DNA of 64,000 bases from JBFHIZ01 sp963666475 (GTDB lineage Bacteria > Bacillota > Clostridia > Lachnospirales > Lachnospiraceae): contig CAXXJM010000001.1 of assembly GCA_963666475.2 (NCBI GenBank), positions 1,922,001 through 1,986,000 of the forward strand, written 5' to 3'. The first letter of the stretch is position 1; each line of letters starts with the position of its first letter. Positions 1-12,990 of this stretch are shown here, in pieces. Position numbers and translations under genes: made by a program. Under the pieces are notes generated by a model, which did not search any database, was not told where the DNA came from, and saw nothing but the letters and a program-made list of their open reading frames with translations.

Positions 1-624
1 ATAGCCAAACGTTGTATTATCACCTTCGTAGTTGGACTCCAAGTACTTCGTCAAATCTGCGGCTTCTTCTTTATTAAAAGTCTTATTTGAAAAATCCTTT
101 ACATAGGAAACCTTTTCATCCATATAATATTGATCCGTTAAAACCACTCTTGTATAATAGTCGACCGTTGTACCATTTTTCATCGTAAGTTCAACAACCA
201 ATGCATATTCTTGTTCTTCCTCAATCAGATCTTTGATTTGAAAGGATAGATCAATGTTTCCATCTTCTACGGAAAATGAGTCAAACTCTTCTTTCTCAAT
301 GAGTCTTGTTCCTGTCAGATTTCGAAGTTCATAAGTTACCAAAGAAACCTCACTGTTTTTTGTATCAATTTCTAGCTCAACGAACCTGGTTAAGTTGATT
401 TGTGTAATATGGTTTCTGATATATTGGCTCTGCATTTCATCTGTATATCCATACATCGGATTGATGTTTCCTTGTGGTGTTTTAATATATACCACTGGTA
501 AGCTTGCATCGTGCATTGTCTGTGTCAAATCTGTTTTTCCTTCATTCAGCAAAAGACTCGATATAAAGATCGATAACGTAAAAGCAAAAATACAGAGTAT
601 CACTAATATGATATTTTTTTTCAT
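1..624 (-). CDS. Membrane-anchored protein of unknown function (C-terminus cut by window edge)
   Basis: The reading frame is open from an ATG at 624 to the window edge, giving at least 208 residues. The first residues MKKNIILVILCIFAF begin a hydrophobic segment (about residues 4-26) that is a signal anchor or signal peptide. The rest is hydrophilic, rich in Glu, Asp, Thr and Tyr, with alternating patterns that suggest beta structure, so an extracytoplasmic domain is likely. It starts 5 bases after the methyltransferase stop and has an AAAGG ribosome site about 10 bases upstream, so the two are probably co-translated. I do not recognise the family. That it is a real gene is well supported; its function is not. 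Confidence 0.7.
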   Translation of the reverse strand, partial: MKKNIILVILCIFAFTLSIFISSLLLNEGKTDLTQTMHDASLPVVYIKTPQGNINPMYGYTDEMQSQYIRNHITQINLTRFVELEIDTKNSEVSLVTYELRNLTGTRLIEKEEFDSFSVEDGNIDLSFQIKDLIEEEQEYALVVELTMKNGTTVDYYTRVVLTDQYYMDEKVSYVKDFSNKTFNKEEAADLTKYLESNYEGDNTTFGY

Positions 625-629
625 TCAAT

Positions 630-1805
630 TCATGCCTTTCTCTGTAACAAATCTAATAAGGTCGGGTTTAGATTCAATTCCTTAATCAGCTTCATATATT
701 TCCCATCTGATTTTGTTTTATCGTTTTTTACTGCCCTGATCAAGATATTTTTCGGTGTTTGTTCCAGATCGATAAACTCTAATATTTGCGTTTCATATCC
801 ATTTGCTTCTAGAATATTTGCACGTAATCCATCCGTAATCAATGCTGAAATGCGTTCTTTAAGCAAACCGTACTTAAGCACTGGCTGCAAAATCTCATTA
901 TTAATTTGCCCATTGATTTCATGTTGACAACATGGAACCGAAAAAATAACTTTTGCATTCCAAGCTAACGCTTTTTCTAGTGCATAGTCCGTTGCTGTAT
1001 CGCAAGCATGCAACGTAACAACCATATCTACTTCTTGTATAGGTGATTTGTCTTCTTCTCCTTCAAATTCCGCAATATCTCCATGAATAAATTTTAAATC
1101 TTCATATCCATATTTATTCGACAGAACATTACATTTTTCAATTACATCCTTCTTTAGATCAAGACCAATAATACGCACTGGCATTTGATTCATCTCATGC
1201 AAATAGTAGTATAACGCAAAAGTCAAATAAGATTTGCCACACCCAAAATCCAAAATTGTAAGCTTCTCTTTATCGATATTTTTCAGTGCTGGTAAAATGT
1301 CAGAAACGAATTCCAAATATCGATTCAACTGTCTAAATTTATCGTACATTCCTTTTTTTATCTTTCCATCCGCGGTCTGTACACCTAAATCTTGAAGAAA
1401 TGGAATGAGTTGATCCTCCGGTAAAACTGAAGTTTTTATTCGATTATGTGATAAATCGCTTTCCGCACATCTCGTACATCCTGTCACCTGTTTTCTTTTT
1501 ACAGTTACTTTTCCTTTTTTGCTGATTAACACGATAATCCGTTCCGACTTTGTCTCCGCTTCTAATTGTTTGCATTCATCGGTCATGATTCTCTCAATCT
1601 CTCTCTTCATCTCCTGTTTTGGAAAATTTTTGTGAAAGATCTGTTTTCCAACAAAACGACTGGCCTGAAACTGTAATATATCTTTAATAAGAACTGGTCT
1701 AATTTTTATTTTTGAGACCACCTCTTGATTTTTCGAATTTGATATGCGAATCTCCAACAAAGATTCGTTTAATATTTCTTCTAACACTTTCTTTAATTCT
1801 TCCAT
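630..1805 (-). CDS. Class I SAM-dependent methyltransferase (METTL25/COG0500-like)
   Basis: Predicted 391-residue cytoplasmic methyltransferase with unknown substrate. The Rossmann motif I is LDFGCGKSYLTFAL, followed by an acidic motif (IIGLDL), a second acidic strand (IHGDIAEF) and VTLHACDTATDYAL, the pattern of the Methyltransf_32 group. A Cys pair (CTRCAES) in the preceding region could bind metal. The frame extends 20 codons upstream, but those codons run through the ATP synthase terminator hairpin. The ATG at 1805 has GGAGAA about 9 bases upstream, so I chose it. The gene follows the atp operon and may be read by terminator leakage or an unseen promoter. Family assignment is good; an RNA or protein substrate is only inference. 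Confidence 0.8.
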   Translation of the reverse strand: MEELKKVLEEILNESLLEIRISNSKNQEVVSKIKIRPVLIKDILQFQASRFVGKQIFHKNFPKQEMKREIERIMTDECKQLEAETKSERIIVLISKKGKVTVKRKQVTGCTRCAESDLSHNRIKTSVLPEDQLIPFLQDLGVQTADGKIKKGMYDKFRQLNRYLEFVSDILPALKNIDKEKLTILDFGCGKSYLTFALYYYLHEMNQMPVRIIGLDLKKDVIEKCNVLSNKYGYEDLKFIHGDIAEFEGEEDKSPIQEVDMVVTLHACDTATDYALEKALAWNAKVIFSVPCCQHEINGQINNEILQPVLKYGLLKERISALITDGLRANILEANGYETQILEFIDLEQTPKNILIRAVKNDKTKSDGKYMKLIKELNLNPTLLDLLQRKA

Positions 1806-1828
1806 GTGCTTTCTCCATTGTCTTACCA

Positions 1829-1859
1829 TATATAAAAAGAGGAGCAGAGCTCCTCTTTT
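1829..1859 (-). terminator. Rho-independent terminator of the atp operon
   Basis: An 11-bp perfect stem (AAAAGAGGAGC with GCTCCTCTTTT) closes on a 3-base loop and is followed on the minus strand by a short T tract. It lies 20 bases after atpC and marks the end of the ATP synthase transcript. Confidence 0.88.
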
Positions 1860-1879
1860 AAACATAACATAGTTCTATG

Positions 1880-2287
1880 TTATTTTAACACATCAATACG
1901 CGCGATAGCTCTCTTTAGCGCGGTCTCAGCGCGTAGCAGATTCACTCCGTCTTCTTTGGTTTTCAGACGTTCTTCTGCACGTTCTTTGGATTCAAGTGCA
2001 CGTTTTTCATCAATTTCATGTGGCCATTCTACAGCTTCTGCCATAATGACAACCTGATCTTGAAGAATTTCAGCAAAGCCATCATGTAAAGCAGCTTCCT
2101 TTTTTTCTCCATTCTGACTTGTAATCGTCAATACACCAGGTACAACAATTACAGTCAAAGGAATGTGTCCTTTTAATATTCCAATCTGGCCCTCGGTTGT
2201 ATTAAATTCAACCATCGTCGCATCGCCTTCATAGAACAGACGATTTGGTGAGATGATCTTGACTTTAAATTCTAATTCGTTTGCCAT
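1880..2287 (-). CDS. atpC: F1Fo ATP synthase subunit epsilon
   Basis: 135-residue epsilon subunit of the F1 central stalk, which regulates ATP hydrolysis. The N-terminal beta-sandwich shows the family pattern (FKVKIISPNRLFYEGDA, then GQIGILKGHIPLTV), and the C-terminal helical hairpin is rich in Glu, Lys and Ala (residues about 90-135). It is the last gene of the atp operon, 24 bases after atpD and just before a strong terminator. Length is normal for the family. Function is certain from sequence and position. Confidence 0.97.
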   Translation of the reverse strand: MANELEFKVKIISPNRLFYEGDATMVEFNTTEGQIGILKGHIPLTVIVVPGVLTITSQNGEKKEAALHDGFAEILQDQVVIMAEAVEWPHEIDEKRALESKERAEERLKTKEDGVNLLRAETALKRAIARIDVLK

Positions 2288-2311
2288 AAGATCTCCTATA
2301 TTCTCCGGTCT

Positions 2312-3833
<1,522 letters not shown>

Positions 3834-4694
3834 CTATGATGTTGCCGCTGCTCCTGCAATAATCTCTGTTAATTCCTGCGTAATCGCATCTTGTCGTGCA
3901 CGATTAAACTGAAGGGATAACTGATCAATCATATCTGTTGCATTACTAGTTGCGGAATCCATTGCCTGCATTCTTGCACCATTTTCACTCGCTGCTGCCT
4001 CTGTAATTGCTCCATAAATAATACTTGCCACATATTTAGGAATAATCATGTCCAGTGCTTCTTCTTCCTCTGGTTCATAATTCATTAGTGCTCTAGGCCC
4101 GTCACTCAGCGTTGTATCCGATTTCACTGGATCAATCGGAAGAATTTTAAGTAACTTCGGTTCATGAACCACGGTGTTTACAAATGCTGTGTATGCAATC
4201 ATCACTTCTCCAACATTTCCTGCTTTATATTCTTCTAGCACATAATTCGCAATGTTTCTTGCTTCTTCATATTTAGGCTCTTCCACCATATCTTCTTTTG
4301 AAAATAAAACATTGGCTCCGAAACGTTTCATTGCTTCATGGCCTTTTTTCCCGATTGCAATGATATTCAAATCCTCCGGTTTCATATCCGATTTCGTAAT
4401 GGTCTTAACAATGTTCGAATCATAACCGCCAGCTAATCCTCGATTTGAGGTGATCAACATAATAATTTTTTTATCCGAATCATTTCCTTTTAACACTGGA
4501 TGGTCGATTCCCGAAGTTCTACCAAGAATAGAAGACATCGTTTGAAACATTCCTTCAAAATATGGTTTAGCTTTTTCAGCATGTTTACGAGTTTTCTGCA
4601 ATTTAACAGTTGCGACCAATTTCATTGCTTTTGTGATCTGCTGTGTGCTCTGAATACTGCTTTTTCTTCTTTTTATGTCTCTCATTGAAGCCAT
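3834..4694 (-). CDS. atpG: F1Fo ATP synthase subunit gamma
   Basis: 286-residue gamma subunit, the rotating shaft of F1. The N-terminal coiled-coil helix is recognisable (MASMRDIKRRKSSIQSTQQI, then TKAMKLVATVKLQK), as is the C-terminal helix (SATSNATDMIDQLSLQFNRA, then RQDAITQELTEII). The central Rossmann-like domain includes ITSNRGLAGGYDSNI. The start has a GAGGTG ribosome site about 8 bases upstream. It lies between atpA (15-base gap) and atpD in canonical order. Function is certain. Confidence 0.97.
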   Translation of the reverse strand: MASMRDIKRRKSSIQSTQQITKAMKLVATVKLQKTRKHAEKAKPYFEGMFQTMSSILGRTSGIDHPVLKGNDSDKKIIMLITSNRGLAGGYDSNIVKTITKSDMKPEDLNIIAIGKKGHEAMKRFGANVLFSKEDMVEEPKYEEARNIANYVLEEYKAGNVGEVMIAYTAFVNTVVHEPKLLKILPIDPVKSDTTLSDGPRALMNYEPEEEEALDMIIPKYVASIIYGAITEAAASENGARMQAMDSATSNATDMIDQLSLQFNRARQDAITQELTEIIAGAAATS

Positions 4695-4709
4695 ATTCTG
4701 TCACCTCTC

Positions 4710-6236
<1,527 letters not shown>

Positions 6237-6788
6237 TTATTTCGTAAGCTGAATCTTCATCAGATCTTTCTGCATTTCTGCCAGCTTCGTTTTTATACTG
6301 CTATCTACCACACGGTCACCAATACGAATTACCAATCCACCAATCAAATCTTCATTGATTTGGTAACTGATTTCCATTTGTTGATATGGTGTAGTCTCTA
6401 AAAGCTTGTCTAAAATCTGTTGTTTCTGCAAATCACTAAGTTCCACTGCTGATGATACCACTGCAGTTCCAATTCCTTTTTTTAGCTTTGCTTTTTCAAT
6501 AAAATATTCTATGATCGCATCGATTTCATCATATCGGTCTTTGCTGATTACGATCAACAGAAACCCTACTATTTCCTCACTCGCTTTTCCTTCAAAAACA
6601 TTTTTTATAACTTCTGCTTTCTCTTCTTTTGCTACCTGAGGATGATTCATCAAAGAACCAAATTCTGGGTTTTCTTTTAAAATCTGTTTGATCAAAACCA
6701 TTTCATCCAAAAATGAATCTAGCATGTCTTTTTCAACGGCTAACTGAAATAATGCTTCACCATATGTTTTAGACACTAATTTTGCCAT
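6237..6788 (-). CDS. atpH: F1Fo ATP synthase subunit delta (OSCP)
   Basis: 183-residue delta subunit that joins F1 to the peripheral stalk. It shows the N-terminal six-helix OSCP pattern (KTYGEALFQLAVEKD at residues 7-21) and the C-terminal region with GGLVIRIGDRVVDSSIKTKL. Its start overlaps the end of atpF by 13 bases, indicating translational coupling, and an AGGTG ribosome site precedes it. Length is normal. Confidence 0.95.
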   Translation of the reverse strand: MAKLVSKTYGEALFQLAVEKDMLDSFLDEMVLIKQILKENPEFGSLMNHPQVAKEEKAEVIKNVFEGKASEEIVGFLLIVISKDRYDEIDAIIEYFIEKAKLKKGIGTAVVSSAVELSDLQKQQILDKLLETTPYQQMEISYQINEDLIGGLVIRIGDRVVDSSIKTKLAEMQKDLMKIQLTK

Positions 6789-7336
6789 GTTTGATCACCT
6801 ATGTCTTTCAGTGTTTCCTCAAGAAGTTTGTTTTGTTCTTCTTGATTCATTGAAGCAGACGCAATTTTTCCCGCCATTACGGCTGCCACTGCAATCATTT
6901 CTTTCTTCACTTCATCTGCCATCTTGTGTTTTTCAAGCTCAACTTCAGATTTTGTGTGATGCATAATACGAACGGATTCGTCTTTTGCTTCCTGAACAAT
7001 CTTTTGCTCACTTTCTTTTGCTTTTCTGTGAGCGATGCTTAGGATTTCTTCTGCTTCCTTATCTACATTATGAAGTTTCCCTTCATATGTTACTTTCATT
7101 TCATTTGCTTTTTGTAAAGTCGTTGCTGCCTGGTCCAACTCATTCTTAATCTTTTCTTTACGATCATTGATCATTTTTCTAGCAGGATTAAATAACATTT
7201 TTGACAAAAACACAGTCAAAAACAACACCGCAATCATGCTCAAGACAGAATCGTGAAGTAATTGAAAATCCAAATTAAATAAACGTGGTTCCATAGCGTC
7301 CGCCAATACAAAGCTAAGATTTGTTAAGATTGTCAA
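6776..7336 (-). CDS. atpF: F1Fo ATP synthase subunit b
   Basis: 186-residue peripheral-stalk subunit. A single N-terminal membrane helix (SVLSMIAVLFLTVFLSKMLF) is followed by a long charged helix rich in Glu, Lys and Ala (FNPARKMINDRKEKIKNEL onwards). The start is a TTG at 7336, chosen because AGGAGG lies 7 bases upstream; the nearby ATG within that region runs straight into a stop. It overlaps atpH by 13 bases and follows atpE by 55 bases. Confidence 0.93.
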   Translation of the reverse strand: MTILTNLSFVLADAMEPRLFNLDFQLLHDSVLSMIAVLFLTVFLSKMLFNPARKMINDRKEKIKNELDQAATTLQKANEMKVTYEGKLHNVDKEAEEILSIAHRKAKESEQKIVQEAKDESVRIMHHTKSEVELEKHKMADEVKKEMIAVAAVMAGKIASASMNQEEQNKLLEETLKDIGDQTWQN

Positions 7337-7391
7337 CCCATTGCCTCCTTTCTTTTATTACGGATAGAGAACTCTCTTCCATTCAAGACTT

Positions 7392-8403
<1,012 letters not shown>

Positions 8404-8423
8404 ATCGTCACCTCCATTCCTTT

Positions 8424-8813
8424 TTATTTGTTAAATATTTTATGAATCATAGGCTGCATATAAGCTGCTGCCTTTATTCCCATGAGTGCCAGAAACGCTG
8501 CAAGCGGATCTGCAAAATCAAGAAAGACCATCCCTCCAAACATCACTATAATGAGTACATAGCGTAAAATGGAATGAAAAGTAACATATCCTTTGGCACC
8601 CTTTTCATCCATATACAAAGAGCGATAAATCGTATTTGCCATGTACCATGTAGATGCTTCTGCCAGGATACAGCCAATTAATATTCCTAAGGAATACGCT
8701 AACGGTCTTTGCACGAACCACACCCCTGCCAGTTCACAAAGCACTGCAAAAACTACAATGCCGAACATTAAGTCCGGAAGAACTTCACTTATGGCCTTTA
8801 GTTTTTTTATCAT
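8424..8813 (-). CDS. atpI: ATP synthase subunit I-like membrane protein
   Basis: 129-residue protein with four predicted membrane helices: about 15-35, 38-55, 82-100 and 103-120. Position directly before atpB, length and helix layout match the AtpI/UncI family (ATP synthase I chain), which helps c-ring assembly and possibly magnesium supply. It overlaps atpZ by 29 bases. Sequence conservation in this family is low, so the call relies largely on context. Confidence 0.75.
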   Translation of the reverse strand: MIKKLKAISEVLPDLMFGIVVFAVLCELAGVWFVQRPLAYSLGILIGCILAEASTWYMANTIYRSLYMDEKGAKGYVTFHSILRYVLIIVMFGGMVFLDFADPLAAFLALMGIKAAAYMQPMIHKIFNK

Positions 8814-9039
8814 GATTCGGTTCCTTCTTTTTTAAACTTTTTTTGGACATCATATATATATTTCGAAACCCTGCAAGTGCTCCTACAAAAAAAAGAATAA
8901 TTGCTATAAAATTTGTATGCAACCATTTATCCAAATAGATCCCTGCAAAAAAACACAGAAAAATTGGAACGATCATGTTGATTCCAAATTGTGTGATCAG
9001 AACTAAATTGTCCATCACTTCTCTTGACGTTTTTTTCAC
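8785..9039 (-). CDS. atpZ: AtpZ/AtpI-family ATP synthase accessory protein
   Basis: 84-residue protein with two membrane helices (about 13-33 and 41-60) and a Lys-rich tail. The pattern of an N-terminal helix with GIYLDKWL followed by a second helix with GALAGFRNIYMM is typical of the AtpZ family (ATPase_gene1), small proteins at the head of atp operons that act with AtpI. It begins the ATP synthase block, 14 bases after the cell-wall hydrolase gene. Confidence 0.8.
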   Translation of the reverse strand: MKKTSREVMDNLVLITQFGINMIVPIFLCFFAGIYLDKWLHTNFIAIILFFVGALAGFRNIYMMSKKSLKKKEPNHDKKTKGHK

Positions 9040-9053
9040 TGGTTCTCCTATTC

Positions 9054-10208
9054 CTAATAGAAAATATGTCCTCCAATTGTAAATCTTGGTATTACCCCTT
9101 CAATTGGTGTTCTAAAATACAAACAATTCTCGACATTTGTGATCCCGGACATGGCTTCCGTCGCGGCATTGTAACAGGACTGCGTTGCTTTGTTATTTGC
9201 AAGAGCGATTTCCATTCGTCCACTTCTCACCGGAGAAAACTGATAAGGTTGATAGATTACCCCTACGATGGTGTTTGGGTATCTTGTACTCAATAAACGA
9301 TTGATCACGACGGCACCAACTGCTAATTGTCCAGCATATGGTTCTCCTCCCGCTTCACAATAAATGATGGATGCGAGAATTTTTAAATCTCCATCTTGAA
9401 AAGTAACTGAGCTAATGTCTCTCCATGTAGAATTTTGAGCCAGTTCCGCCAGTGCAAGTTCTGCCTCATATTGCTTTCTTAGTTCAGTAACTGTAGCTTC
9501 CTGTTCTTTGATTTCTTTTTCTTTCGCAGCTTTTTCAAGTTCTGCAGCATCAATCTGTGACTGTGCATCAGCAACTTTATCGCTTGCGGCCTCAACAAGT
9601 GCTGCGACTTCTTCTTGTTTTTCGATGGTTTGTTGCTCTAATACAAGCAGTTCTGCTTCTTCCTGCTCTAGTATTTGCTTTGTAGCATCGATTTCTGCCA
9701 CAGTTTCTTTATATGATTCCAGCATTGCACGATCATACTCTGCAAGCTGTTCTACATATTCTGTTTTGTTAATAAAATCAGAAAATGAGGACGACGTTAG
9801 CAAAAGATCCAAGTAATTTACGTCTCCCTGCTCATAGATAAATCGGATTCGGGCAGACATCGATTCATACTGATCCTCTTCTACCCCTTGTGCCTTGGTT
9901 AAAGCCTCTTGTGTTGTAGAAATATCATTTTGCTTATTTTGAATTTGCAATTCCAATTCTGTTAGTTCATCTACAACTCCTTGAAGCTCTTCTTGCAAAG
10001 CATCCAATTCTTTCTTCAATTGTCTTTGCGTAGAATTTAGACCCGAAAGGTCTTCTTCCACTTCGTCCAAATCCGCCTGGGACTGATTGAGTTCATTTTG
10101 GGCATCCTTCAAATCATCTAATGTCGTTGCATGTACATCATAAGATGATTTACTACTAGCAACAAGCAATAGAAGCATCAGGATTACTACAATTGACTTT
10201 CCTCTCAT
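9054..10208 (-). CDS. Secreted cell-wall hydrolase: PcsB-like coiled coil plus SleB-type domain
   Basis: 384-residue exported protein. Residues 1-27 form a signal peptide ending near VHA. Residues 29-258 are a long coiled coil that contains a CwlO/PcsB-like segment (ARIRFIYEQGDVNYLDLLLT, about 119-138), the module that contacts FtsEX in other Firmicutes. Residues 270-384 are a SleB/Hydrolase_2 domain; E285 in IIYCEAGGEPYAGQ fits the catalytic glutamate. SleB-type enzymes are lytic transglycosylases acting on muramic-lactam cortex or on wall peptidoglycan. It sits inside the upp-atp operon. Vegetative or sporulation use cannot be told from sequence. Confidence 0.85.
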   Translation of the reverse strand: MRGKSIVVILMLLLLVASSKSSYDVHATTLDDLKDAQNELNQSQADLDEVEEDLSGLNSTQRQLKKELDALQEELQGVVDELTELELQIQNKQNDISTTQEALTKAQGVEEDQYESMSARIRFIYEQGDVNYLDLLLTSSSFSDFINKTEYVEQLAEYDRAMLESYKETVAEIDATKQILEQEEAELLVLEQQTIEKQEEVAALVEAASDKVADAQSQIDAAELEKAAKEKEIKEQEATVTELRKQYEAELALAELAQNSTWRDISSVTFQDGDLKILASIIYCEAGGEPYAGQLAVGAVVINRLLSTRYPNTIVGVIYQPYQFSPVRSGRMEIALANNKATQSCYNAATEAMSGITNVENCLYFRTPIEGVIPRFTIGGHIFY

Positions 10209-10228
10209 GCTTTCCTCTCATGTTAACA

Positions 10229-10711
10229 TTATAATTCGATTTCCACTCTTCGCTTTGTCGGAATATATAATCGATATGCAACCCCTGCTGCATCAAGCAT
10301 GCGTTTTGATGCTCTTACCGCAGTTGAATCTGCATACTTATCGCAGGAATAAATAATTGTCTTTATACCTGATTGAATAATTGCTTTGGAACATTCATTG
10401 CACGGAAATAATGAAACGTAAATTTTTGCTCCTTCTAAACTTCCTCCGCGATAGTTGAGAATTGCATTCAACTCACTATGGGTGACATATGGATATTTTG
10501 TATCATACTCATCTCCATCTCTTTCCCATGGAAAGTCATCATCAGAACACCCCCATGGAAGTCCATTATATCCCATGGATAAAATCTTATTGTCTGCACT
10601 TACAATACAAGAACCGACTTGCGTATTTGGATCTTTCGAACGCATTCCGGCAAGTTTTGATACTGCCATAAAATATTCATCCCATGACAGATAGTCTGTT
10701 CTTTTGCTCAT
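10229..10711 (-). CDS. Deoxycytidylate deaminase (dCMP deaminase / ComEB family)
   Basis: 160-residue zinc-dependent cytidine-deaminase-fold enzyme that converts dCMP to dUMP for dTMP synthesis. The zinc and proton-shuttle motif is THSELNA and the second zinc motif is PCNEC. The N-terminal NTQVGSCIV and GYNGLPWGCSDDD patterns are typical of dCMP deaminases. The ATG at 10711 has GAGG 6 bases upstream and is preferred over the ATG four codons earlier. The next upstream gene is upp, so the two form a pyrimidine pair. Confidence 0.92.
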   Translation of the reverse strand: MSKRTDYLSWDEYFMAVSKLAGMRSKDPNTQVGSCIVSADNKILSMGYNGLPWGCSDDDFPWERDGDEYDTKYPYVTHSELNAILNYRGGSLEGAKIYVSLFPCNECSKAIIQSGIKTIIYSCDKYADSTAVRASKRMLDAAGVAYRLYIPTKRRVEIEL

Positions 10712-10742
10712 AATTAACCTCATGCTACGACTGATTTACATG

Positions 10743-11372
10743 TTATTTTGTTCCAAAAATACGATCTCCAGCATCTCCGAGTCCCGGAACAATATAGGAG
10801 TGTTCGTTTAGTTTTTCATCCAAAGCACCAATATAAATGTCCACATCTGGATGTTCTTTCTGCATTAATGCCACACCTTCAGGTGCTGCAATAATGCACA
10901 TTAAATGAATGCTTTTGCATCCTTTTGCTTTTAGGAGATCAATTGCTGCAACACTTGAACCACCAGTTGCAAGCATTGGATCTACAACAAATACTTCTCT
11001 TTCTTCACAATCTTCTGGAAGCTTACAATAATACTCTACCGGTTTCATTGTTTCCGGATCTCTATATAATCCAATATGTCCAACTTTTGCTGCAGGAATA
11101 AGGTTAAGCATTCCATCAACCATTCCTAGTCCTGCTCTTAAAATTGGAACAATCGCCATTTTCTTCCCTTTTAAACACTGTACTGTTGTTTTGCAAATAG
11201 GTGTTGTGATTTCTACATCCTCAAGTGGTAATTCTCTTGTCGCTTCATAACAGATCAAGGCAGCGATTTCTGAAATCGTCTCTCTGAAATCTTTCGTACC
11301 AGTTTCCTCCCTACGAATATAGCCGATCTTATGTTTGATCAGCGGGTGATCCATAACTACTACTTTTGACAT
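10743..11372 (-). CDS. upp: Uracil phosphoribosyltransferase
   Basis: 209 residues, the usual length. It makes UMP from uracil and PRPP in the salvage pathway. The PRPP-binding motif is [19 protein letters not shown], and the uracil-binding C-terminal region ([17 protein letters not shown]) is intact. Bacillus subtilis also has upp directly upstream of the atp genes, so this gene order is ancestral in Firmicutes. It lies 25 bases after rpiB. Confidence 0.97.
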   Translation of the reverse strand: MSKVVVMDHPLIKHKIGYIRREETGTKDFRETISEIAALICYEATRELPLEDVEITTPICKTTVQCLKGKKMAIVPILRAGLGMVDGMLNLIPAAKVGHIGLYRDPETMKPVEYYCKLPEDCEEREVFVVDPMLATGGSSVAAIDLLKAKGCKSIHLMCIIAAPEGVALMQKEHPDVDIYIGALDEKLNEHSYIVPGLGDAGDRIFGTK

Positions 11373-11397
11373 GTTCTGTCCTCCTCATTTTTTCTTT

Positions 11398-11826
11398 TTA
11401 TGATTCGATTTGCCCAACTCTTCTGGCATGCTTTTCCTCTGCCGAAAACTCAGTCGACAAAAATACATCTGTGATTTCTAGCGCCATATTTACACCAATC
11501 AGGCCACCGCCCATCGCCAATACATTTGCGTCATTATGTAAACGCGTCATTTTTGCTGATAATGGTTCTGAACACAACGCAGCACGTACCCCTGGAACCT
11601 TATTGGCTGTTATTGAAATACCAATACCTGTGGTACAGATAACAATCCCTTTTTCACATTCTCCAGAAACCACTGCCTCTCCTACCAATTTTCCATACAT
11701 TGGATAGTCGCAAGAATTCAAATTATCACAACCTAAGTCTTTTACCTCATAACCAATTTTGATCAGATGTGCTTTGACTTGTTCCTTTAATGCATATCCA
11801 CCATGGTCGCTTCCAATTGCTATCAT
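11398..11826 (-). CDS. rpiB: Ribose-5-phosphate isomerase B
   Basis: 142-residue RpiB/LacA-family sugar-phosphate isomerase interconverting ribose-5-phosphate and ribulose-5-phosphate. The N-terminal motif MIAIGSDHGGYALKE and the active-site cysteine loop GIVICTTGIGISI are present, with HNDANVLAMGG further on. It abuts the stop of the upstream threonylcarbamoyl-AMP synthase gene without a gap, suggesting translational coupling. The pairing with a Sua5 gene matches the ywlC-ywlF region of Bacillus. Confidence 0.95.
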   Translation of the reverse strand: MIAIGSDHGGYALKEQVKAHLIKIGYEVKDLGCDNLNSCDYPMYGKLVGEAVVSGECEKGIVICTTGIGISITANKVPGVRAALCSEPLSAKMTRLHNDANVLAMGGGLIGVNMALEITDVFLSTEFSAEEKHARRVGQIES

Positions 11827-12906
11827 TTATCTGTCCTCCATTATTTCAACGTGATTGCCTGCTGCTTTTAACAAACGATTCATAACCGCTTGCCCAAATC
11901 CTTCTGAGGCAAACGATTCAGAATAAATTTTTGTAACGCCTTCTTCATCCAACTCTCGTAAAACACGATATAAGTTGTACGCAATCTCTAGTGGGTTATC
12001 TCGGTTTCCTATATTTTTTACACAATCTGCGTCTTCAAAATCTTCCACCATTTTATCTGTTACAATAACACCCGTTTTGTTTCCTTCATGCTTAGCCTCT
12101 AATAACAACTCATGAATTCTTCTTTTTACTTGCGATACTTCACCTTCGACAATCAGGAGATCTCCCTTTGGAGCATAATGCCTATATTTCATTCCTGGCG
12201 CTTTTGGTGCACCAACTACTTCTTCACCCTGCACAACCTGAATAATTTTTTCTTGACTTAAAACATCAGAAATCATATCTTTTGTAATAAATCCTGGTCT
12301 TAGTATGGATAGCACATCTGATGTCGAGTCAATAATTGTTGATTCCACTCCAATATCTACTGTATCCGAGATTAATATCCTATCTATTTTTCCGTCCATG
12401 TCCTCAATTACATATTTACCTATTGTAGGGCTTGGCTTTCCAGATTGATTTGCACTCGGCGCAGCAACAAACCCTCCAGCTTCTCTAATAAAATCCAAAG
12501 CGACTGGGTGGTTCGGCATTCGTACCGCAACAGTATTTAGTCCTCCTGTTGTTTCAAACGGTACTATATCCTTTTTTTCGAAAATAATGGTCAGTGGTCC
12601 CGGCCAAAAATAATTCATTAATGTTTCTGCAGAAGCTGAGATATGATCTGCAATAGAGTATACATCTTCTTTTTTTGCAATATGAATAATAAGTGGGTTG
12701 TCCGATGGTCTCCCCTTCGCGCGATATATTTTCTCACTTGATGAGGAATTCAATGCATCCCCCCCCAGTCCATACACTGTCTCAGTCGGAAACGCAACAA
12801 GTCCCCCCTGTTTAATTATTTCTCCTGCTTCATGAATCTGTAGCCGATATTTCTCATCCGGTTTTTCCACATCCAATAGCTCAATGATTTCTGTTTTCAT
12901 TTGCAT
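11827..12906 (-). CDS. Threonylcarbamoyl-AMP synthase (Sua5/YwlC type)
   Basis: 359-residue two-domain enzyme that makes threonylcarbamoyl-AMP from threonine, bicarbonate and ATP for tRNA t6A37. The YrdC domain (residues about 20-205) shows FPTETVYGLGGDAL and the KGRPSDNPLI motif; a linker leads to the C-terminal Sua5 domain (PGMKYRHYAPKGDLLIVEGE onwards). Several in-frame ATGs are possible; 12906 fits an AAGAGAG ribosome site at 8 bases. It is the first gene of the long operon leading into atp. Confidence 0.93.
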   Translation of the reverse strand: MQMKTEIIELLDVEKPDEKYRLQIHEAGEIIKQGGLVAFPTETVYGLGGDALNSSSSEKIYRAKGRPSDNPLIIHIAKKEDVYSIADHISASAETLMNYFWPGPLTIIFEKKDIVPFETTGGLNTVAVRMPNHPVALDFIREAGGFVAAPSANQSGKPSPTIGKYVIEDMDGKIDRILISDTVDIGVESTIIDSTSDVLSILRPGFITKDMISDVLSQEKIIQVVQGEEVVGAPKAPGMKYRHYAPKGDLLIVEGEVSQVKRRIHELLLEAKHEGNKTGVIVTDKMVEDFEDADCVKNIGNRDNPLEIAYNLYRVLRELDEEGVTKIYSESFASEGFGQAVMNRLLKAAGNHVEIMEDR

Positions 12907-12944
12907 GTATTCTACTCTCTTATAAAACTGCATAATTCAAGAGT

Positions 12945-12973
12945 ATTATATCATAAACCAGATTCAATTTGTA
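12945..12973 (-). promoter_or_regulatory. Promoter of the sua5-rpiB-upp-...-atp operon
   Basis: On the minus strand a perfect TATAAT (12945-12950) is preceded by TGA, forming an extended -10. The -35 position at 17 bases (TACAAA) is weak, as is common for extended -10 promoters. No other strong promoter or terminator was seen before atpC. Confidence 0.75.
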
Positions 12974-12990
12974 TTTTTTTTCGTTTATTC

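Noticed and set aside
1806..1865. Twenty-codon N-terminal extension of the methyltransferase
   Set aside because: It runs through the atp terminator hairpin and has no ribosome site, while the ATG at 1805 has GGAGAA at a proper distance.
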